NCBI GenBank assembly: GCA_928212115.1
Contig: CAKMRJ010005412.1
Location: 257,846,916 to 257,910,915, forward strand
Source of the DNA: Lactuca virosa
Lineage: Eukaryota > Streptophyta > Magnoliopsida > Asterales > Asteraceae
Length of the DNA stretch: 64,000 nucleotides
Reading direction: 5' to 3'
Every line of letters begins with the position of its first letter. Position 1 is the stretch's first letter. Positions 57,753 to 64,000 of the stretch are shown piece after piece. The notes beneath the pieces are model-generated. The model was not told where the DNA came from. It worked only from the letters and a program-made list of their open reading frames with translations, and ran no database searches. Made by a program: the position numbers and the translations under genes.

Positions 57753-59678
57753 CTTAGGTTATTCTATTCAAAGTAATTATTGTGTTATTGTATGCATAAA
57801 TGTGGGCCAATCAATTTTACTTATTTTAAGAAAGTGATTAATATATATTATTGAATTAAATATAATTGAAAAATATCATCTAATTTAATTACAAGGGTAT
57901 TTTAGTCGATTAATATAGATTTAATAAAGGAAAATTGCATATTTTAAGGGATCATAGATTCTATTAATTTTAAAAATCCGATTTTACAAATTATAATTCT
58001 TTTAATTCGGACATTCTAACAGAATGTGTTTTTGAGTATATTCAAAAATAAAAAAATACTTGAACCATAAATAAAAAAAAATTCTTGAACCTATTTCTTG
58101 ATCATGACTTTAAAAACTTCTCGTAGAATAACAAATTCTTGAACAATTAATTGAAGAATAAAAACAAAAAATACATTATTTCTTATAGAATACGGATAAC
58201 AATTGTTAAGAATTACATTTATTGTTAAAGAATAAAACTAAAAAAACTTTCAAAACCGGAAAGAAAACATCAAAATCTAACAACGACACTACTACATTCT
58301 AAAAGAATAATGTTGCTTAGAATCACTTTCAATTTTGCGGTCCGTTCTTCAAGCATCAACTTCTGTGAAAACAAAACCAAATTGTAGTTTAGATTCCAAC
58401 AGAATTGGAATTCATGATTCCATTCCAACAGAATTAGAATTCATGATTCCATTCCAACAGAATTGGAATTCATGATTCCTTTTATCTTCTTCATGTCAAT
58501 CTCAAGAATTGTACCCACGTTTATGTTTTCTTTCCCTTAGATCACAATGTACTCCATATCTATCAAAATTCACAACTATACAATAAGATCATCAAGAGAA
58601 TTGATTTTTTTTTATCTATTTAACTAGTAAAACCCAATCAAAAGAAACATACCCAATTCTGTTTTCCTGCCAAAGAACACCACTAGAGATAGGTAAACTT
58701 GGTTCTTGCTTCTATATTTATGACACAGTCGGTCTTTCACCTCGTAAAACTGCAGTTCATATTCAAGTTTTATGAAACATATATGTAACAAAAACAAACA
58801 CATATTCATGAATTTTATGAAATAAATGCGTAAACAATAAAAAATAAAAAGTTCATATTCTTTAATAAGTGATTTAACAATTTGAGCCCTAAAACTGTAT
58901 AGCACCCTAAGTAATTTAACAATTTCCAAGAAGAATTAGCAATTCAAATAATTGAACAAAGCAACACCAAACTGTGACATATTTTAAGAGACAATAACAT
59001 ATATACAATACCCCATGGACAAAAATACCCTTCTAGCAATACATCGAGACAATTTCAATTGGATTGATCAGCTAAATACTAATTAATGACTGCTGAAGTT
59101 TTCTCCAATTGAACCAGATTGTAGCGACATTTTCCTCCAAGTGAAACAGATTGTATCGACATTCATCATGGCATACATGAGATACAAAATAATAAAATGA
59201 TAAAAACTCAAACCTGAATGCAGAATGCAAGTCCCAAAAAATTGTTAGCCAGCCAATGCTTCGTCTGTGCACGCTGTTGATTTTATTCAGAATTTCTGCA
59301 AATTCAGGCCGTTGATTCAAGGCTTCGTCTGTACATGCTGTCATCCTTAATTTCCTTCAGCATCGGCCTCCAGTGCTTTGTCGATTTTCGTTGGTTTTTG
59401 CGCCGGCAAGTTGTGGAATCATCGGCGGAGATTATCTTCGGCTTTGATGTGTTGACAGAATAACACATGAACATGGAAGGGTTTGGTGGTGGTCGTCGGC
59501 AACGGTGGCTATAAGGAAGGAAAAGCGCCGATACCCTCTAGGATGAGGAAGATGTTACTAACAAATTACTAATTACCCTTATTTATTTATTTAATTATTT
59601 AATTTTTGATTTAATTTTGATTGGTCTACATTTATGCATACAATAACACAACAATTACTTTAAACACCTGAACCTATA
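57747..59678. mobile_element. Nonautonomous DNA element with ~65-bp terminal inverted repeats in a TA microsatellite
   Basis: The left end (ATAGGCTTAGGTTATTCTAT, then AAAGTAATTATTGTGTTATT and GTATGCATAAATGTGGGCCA) is matched on the opposite strand by the right end at about 59612-59678 (ATAGGTTCAGGTGTTTAAAG, TAATTGTTGTGTTATTGTAT). TA or CT/TA microsatellites lie on both sides, so it may have inserted into a TA tract, as Micron-like MITEs do. The 1.9 kb interior has no transposase. It contains minus-strand frames of 101 and 90 codons (58624-58929, 59072-59344) that I do not recognise. The second is near GC-richer sequence around 59370-59440 that could be captured host DNA. Confidence 0.65.
58392..58480 (+). 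repeat. Three ~30-bp tandem units
   Basis: ATTCCAACAGAATTGGAATT with CATGATTCC, repeated three times with one substitution; each includes GAATTC. Confidence 0.85.
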
Positions 59679-59682
<4 letters not shown>

Positions 59683-59724
<42 letters not shown>

Positions 59725-59760
59725 GATATATATAATATAGATATATATATATATATATAG

Positions 59761-59815
<55 letters not shown>
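59683..59815 (+). repeat. Compound (CT)n and (TA)n microsatellite
   Basis: A CT tract of about 37 bases is followed by interrupted ATATAG and TA tracts, at the right end of the inverted-repeat element. Confidence 0.95.
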
Positions 59816-59817
<2 letters not shown>

Positions 59818-60147
59818 TTACATGAACGGGAAATGAGCATTAACGAGGGGGTCAAACCAAAATTTTCAAACAAAACTATATACAAAATGTTTTGTTCAAA
59901 ATAATATTTTTGGTCAAGATTATAGCATACCATGATAATAAACAAAGACCAAACGAATTATATTTATATACGAACGAAACCAAATGCACCACTAGTTCTC
60001 AATAAAATTTCATATTTCGTAACGATTCGTTACATATTTATATGTGACAACAACCTTTTTTTAGGTTCCAAATAACTTGTAAAGTGTAAAAGAACCCATA
60101 AAATTAATAACCAAAAAAAAAAAACAAAATAAACCCTATAAATATAT

Positions 60148-60595
60148 ATAACATAAAGTTTATATACTTATAAAACTATCAACCTAATAAAACTAGCAAA
60201 TCTTTCAACCAATAATAATGAGACAATTATAACAATAATTGGTTAAACTTTAAAGTGTCATTGTCGAGTACTATATTACTAGTCTTGCACTCTTCCATAT
60301 ACTACATGAAAAATATATAACAAAAAGTCTGTATATTTGTAAAACTATCAAATCATAAAACTAAAGAAACTTTCAATTAACAACAGTGAGACAATTATTA
60401 TAAATATAAAAATAATTGGTTTAAAGTCATAGATCTTATATAGCTATTTCTAGTCTTGCACTATTTCATATACTCTTCCATATGACGACACAAGTATATA
60501 ACAAAGAATTTATATATTTATAAAACCATCAAAATAGTAAAACTAACAAAAAAAATCAATAACAATAAAACAATTATAAGAATAAATTACATAAA
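60148..60595 (+). repeat. Three degenerate ~170-180 bp tandem units
   Basis: Units begin TATATAACATAAAGTTTATA (about 60148), ATATATAACAAAAAGTCTGT (about 60313) and TATATAACAAAGAATTTATA (about 60494). Each contains AAAACTATCAA, GAGACAATTAT and ATAATTGGTT; the first two also share CTAGTCTTGCACT. AT-rich, with no coding. 59820-60147 before it holds nothing recognisable. Confidence 0.75.
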
Positions 60596-60714
60596 TTGTC
60601 CCACCGTTTTACAAAAAGTCAAAGGTTCACTCTCCTGATAAAAACGAGTTTGTAGTATTCACATATAAAAAAAATAAAACTCTAAAATTTTGGAGTATTT
60701 GTGGGATTTTTCAA

Positions 60715-60718
<4 letters not shown>

Positions 60719-60760
<42 letters not shown>

Positions 60761-60800
60761 TATATATAGCTATATATATAATATATATATCTATCAAATA
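60719..60800 (+). repeat. (TA)n microsatellite, interrupted
   Basis: TA tract with AATA and AGC interruptions. It gives a spurious YIYIYI frame on the minus strand. Confidence 0.95.
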
Positions 60801-62168
60801 ATTTTTTTGCTTTGAATGAATTATTAGTAAAAGATGATTTTTTAAAGGTCGTCCAAAAATATAATATATGGGTGAGATTTACTTTTAAGTAGGGTCCATG
60901 TATCATATTTCTAATAGACAGGATCTACCTAAAATCGGTCGGTGTGGGCAACACCGCATATCATGGTGGATGACATGGCAAGTGCAGTGTGCGGTGAACA
61001 CCATACCCTTTGATTGATGGGTATTGTGATATGCCTCCCCACAAGTGGATATTAAAAAAACTGTATAAAAATATATCAAAATTTATGGTTTTCAATTCTC
61101 TACAAATAGAATATAATATTAATATATTATTAAACATATTGAATATTAAAAAAAAAAAAAAAGGTGGTGTGGTAAGACTATTTCCTATATTTTTTGTGTG
61201 GTGAGGGGATGATGATGGAAAAAATGATGTGACGCTGACGTGACATACTAAAAGTGTGATAAGATGCGGTCTAAGTGGTAGCAGGATGGAAGAAATACAT
61301 TGCAGTTGTATGTTTGTTTTGGTAAAGTGATGGGTATTTAATCCATCATATAATAAGTCATATTTACATTTATAAAATTTAAAAACAATAGTAATAGTAG
61401 CAAAACATAATCGATTCTCAAGGACTCGATTTTAATCTAAAACTAAACCAAAATTGTCATGATTTCATTACAATGCATAAAATGTAAATAAAGAGTATTA
61501 AAACAAGTAAAAATAAAGTAGAACTATCACTATTATGCAAATAAAATTTACATCAGAATGAAGAGTAAAAATAATTTGATTACAAGTATTATTCACCTAA
61601 ATGTGTGGTGAGATGTCAAGTACACTAAACAAATTACATGATTGGTTTACAAATAAAACGTAATATAATGGTAAAAAGGGGTATTAATCATCGGGTAAAT
61701 GGTTGTATTCAATTACCAATGCAATCCAATAGAACTAGTATAATAAAACTAACTAACTACAATTAAACTAAAAAGGGAGGGTTTTGTGATTGGTTGAAAA
61801 CTAAAAGACTTGAAGAACTAAAATACTAGCAATTAAGCAAGATGGTGAGATGCTCAAATATTAGAGAGAATTGGTCAACCAAGACAATTCAACACAATGA
61901 ATATTTGTGTGTTTATCATTAGGATTCAATATGAAGCTTATCATTCATCCCAAATTGGTTATAGAAATCATGAAGCATGATATGTCAAGATTCCTCAAAG
62001 GTAGTATGGAGGTTAGGGAAGCCCACAACACACATTCTTAATCAAAATCAAGGATTCAATTGAAGCAATTGAACCCAAGAAAGTTGATTAGCCTTAAGAA
62101 TGAAGGATTCCCTAATTCCTGGAGGATGTCAATGCTTACACATCCATAAAGAAGTCATGATCCATAAG
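60801..62168. other. AT-rich noncoding stretch
   Basis: I see no gene. 60925-61280 has GTG/CAC-rich words (GTGGATGACATGGCAAGTG, GGTGGTGTGGTAAGAC) reminiscent of small nonautonomous DNA elements, but no clear terminal repeats. 61300-62168 looks like retroelement noncoding sequence without diagnostic motifs. Confidence 0.35.
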
Positions 62169-62985
62169 TGATATGTGCATATTTAGTCATATATTCCGTA
62201 TAATATCTTAATACTTTTTGGCTATTTTGTCTCAATTATTGAACAAAAGGTACTTAATTATGTTAAAATTATATTTTCAGCCTAAAAGACATGCTCGAGT
62301 GAAAAAGGAAGTGGGACTGGTGATCGGAAGTTCGAGAATTAAAGTTTGAAGAAATAGAGCTTAAAATGTGAAGAACTCGACGAGTTTGCCATCAACTCGA
62401 CGAGTTGATTGGAATATTCGCGAACAATTAAAGCCTTACCGTACACGGATTTTAAGTGACGGACTCGTCGAGTTGGTCAAAAGAACTCGACGAGTTGCCC
62501 CTGTTTTCAGAAATCTATATAAAGGACATTATTGCCCGATACCCTAAGTTTTTGCTGGATCTTTTTGGCGACTCATTGGCGATTAGAAGTATTCTTGGAG
62601 CTTTGGATTTCGAGAATTCAACCTAGAGATCAATTTGGAAGAGATCAAAGGCAATAAACACATACTCTTTTCTTAATCTTTTGCATAAACTATGTTGCTA
62701 TCATTAGATTTCGTTTTTGAGATGTTAATTGCTGTAGATATGAGCTAAAAACTCATTACTTCTGTTTAGGCTAGATAAACTTGTGAATATGGTTTGATTT
62801 TATGTTTTGGATTAATTTGATTTGGTGAATTATCTTGTTAAGCTTGTTAAAGACCCATATGTGTTGATAATAATTATTTTCTGTTAATAATCAAGTTGTT
62901 GAGATTGCATGAACATCTTCTTAATTACTTGAATCATATAATTTTGTGAGCACAATATTGTATGCCTAGTATTAGTGAACATGAA
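62169..62985 (+). repeat. LTR fragment with ACTCGNCGAGT dyads
   Basis: It starts TGATATGTGCATATTTAGTC. Dyads lie at 62375-62385, 62395-62405, 62463-62473 and 62485-62495. The TATA box CTATATAAAGG (62515-62525) follows 20 bp later. It is unlike the Tekay LTRs in the rest of its sequence. The right end is cut by the LTR starting at 62986. Confidence 0.6.
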
Positions 62986-64000
62986 TGTAACATCCCGTTT
63001 TAAATATAATAATTAAAATAATAAACCCGGAACCTCGAGAAGTAATTTTTATTATTTTATTATATTATTAGTGCTCAAAATTAAATAATAATTACTGGGG
63101 TGTTGGTTCCGGGAAGCCAAACGACAAAAATTGAATCTTCGTGAGTTAAAGTGTAATTTCGGGATTTATTTTTGCAAAGGAATTTAGAAGTCAGGGGGTA
63201 TTTGGTATCTTTTGCACGGAACATAAAAGGATTTATGGGACCAGTGGTTAAAAGGTAAATTTTGGACCTATGTTGAAAAGGATTTGGTGTGAGAGAGGCT
63301 GTTGGATAAATTACGGATTTGATTTGGAAAGGATTCTTGAAGCCAGGGTACAAATGGTAACTTTTGGATTAAAATTGAAAGAAAAAGAAGATGGAGGGGC
63401 TGGTTTCGCGATTATGGGAAAAATGTTATAAGGGAGCCGGGTATATATCAGCTGCCTTCTCTAACCCTAACCCTATTTCCCAGCCGCGAACTTCACCACC
63501 CTTATACCCCCTCTCCGGCCGCCGTTAATGGTGTAACCACCGTAAGCTCAGATCCACTACTGCATCGCCGGCGTCGAAGCCAGAAACCACCAAGCCAAGA
63601 GCCGGTCGCCATATTTGCCGCCCGCCACCCCGCTATCGAGGTCACAACCCACCGGATGAGCACCGGTTGGGGAAACTTCAGTCGCGTGGGAACCGTAGGA
63701 CCACCAGAAGCGCCGTCGCACGTGAATTTCCATCCGCCACCTTACCTGCTGAAGTCGGAGGAGCCGGAACTTCGTTGCTGCTACGCCACCTCCTCATTTG
63801 CTTCTTCCCGTTAGCTATCGCCGTAAACCACCGTGAGGAACAACTGAATTCGAGTTTGCTGTCGGGGGTGTGCTTGTGTCACTGTTGTTAGTCAGGGTAC
63901 GCGTGTATGTGTTTGATTGGCCAGAAAAACCCGAGGGAAACCACCATGGTTGTCGGCCATGGTGGCTGTTGTCGATGACGTTGCTGCTGCCCCCTTTCCT
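62986..64000 (+). repeat. LTR G, 5' part (runs out of window)
   Basis: It starts TGTAACATCCCG like other gypsy LTRs here. A TATA-like GGGTATATATCAG is at about 63438-63450, followed by a CT-rich leader and a GC-rich stretch with CCGCC/CACC words. Frames such as 63667-63891 are probably not genes. The LTR extends past the window end. Confidence 0.65.

Noticed and set aside
63462..63476. CTAACCCTAACCC, telomere-like
   Set aside because: Only two units next to CCTAT; chance occurrence in a CT-rich leader.
63667..63891. 74-codon frame near the end of the window
   Set aside because: GC-rich leader-like sequence of LTR G with no start context or domain; it lies downstream of a TATA box but is not conserved evidence of a gene.

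Overview
The window is plant nuclear DNA made almost entirely of retrotransposons, with no intact host gene that I can recognise. Plant origin follows from Ty3/gypsy elements of three plant lineages (Athila-like, Tekay/Del-like, Tat-like), from tRNA-Met type primer sites (TGGTATCAGAGCC) and from a fragment of a CACTA-type transposase. Many LTRs repeat the dyad ACTCGNCGAGT. I associate this with lettuce and other Asteraceae, but that is memory, not a search. Almost every coding region is broken by stops, frameshifts or deletions.

Layout. 1-26740 is an Athila-like element (5' end outside the window). It is split by a 19.1 kb Tekay-like element A (1807-20904, target duplication TTATG), which is itself split by a second Tekay-like element B (about 9093-16286). 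26741-28570 is a CACTA-type DNA transposon remnant. It is interrupted by Tekay-like element C (28571-39574, duplication ATTTT), whose 5' leader holds a solo LTR (30832-33252, duplication GTAGC). 39802-41152 is a truncated minus-strand LTR, abutting minus-strand Tekay-like element E (41153-49111). The leader of E holds another solo LTR (44433-46828, duplication GAATA). 49155-52396 is the 5' part of plus-strand element F, fused to a minus-strand Tat-like element (52397 to about 57213) with dual RNase H. From 57690 to 61300 come microsatellites, an inverted-repeat DNA element and a 170-bp tandem repeat. 62169-62985 and 62986-64000 are two further LTR fragments.

How it works together. Each gypsy element encodes Gag, protease, reverse transcriptase/RNase H and integrase for its own copying; most here are decayed. 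The most unusual signal is in the LTRs. Several families place short GC-rich dyads just upstream of the TATA box, and several place a second cluster about 550-790 bp downstream of it. The dyad sequence differs between families while the placement is shared. The transcribed LTR part also carries a covarying stem-loop, an array of small hairpins, and a splice-donor-like AG/GTGAGT. The donor is matched by a TTTCAG- or TTTACAG-like acceptor immediately before the gag ATG, which suggests a removable leader intron. These regulatory layers are my main candidate for something undescribed.
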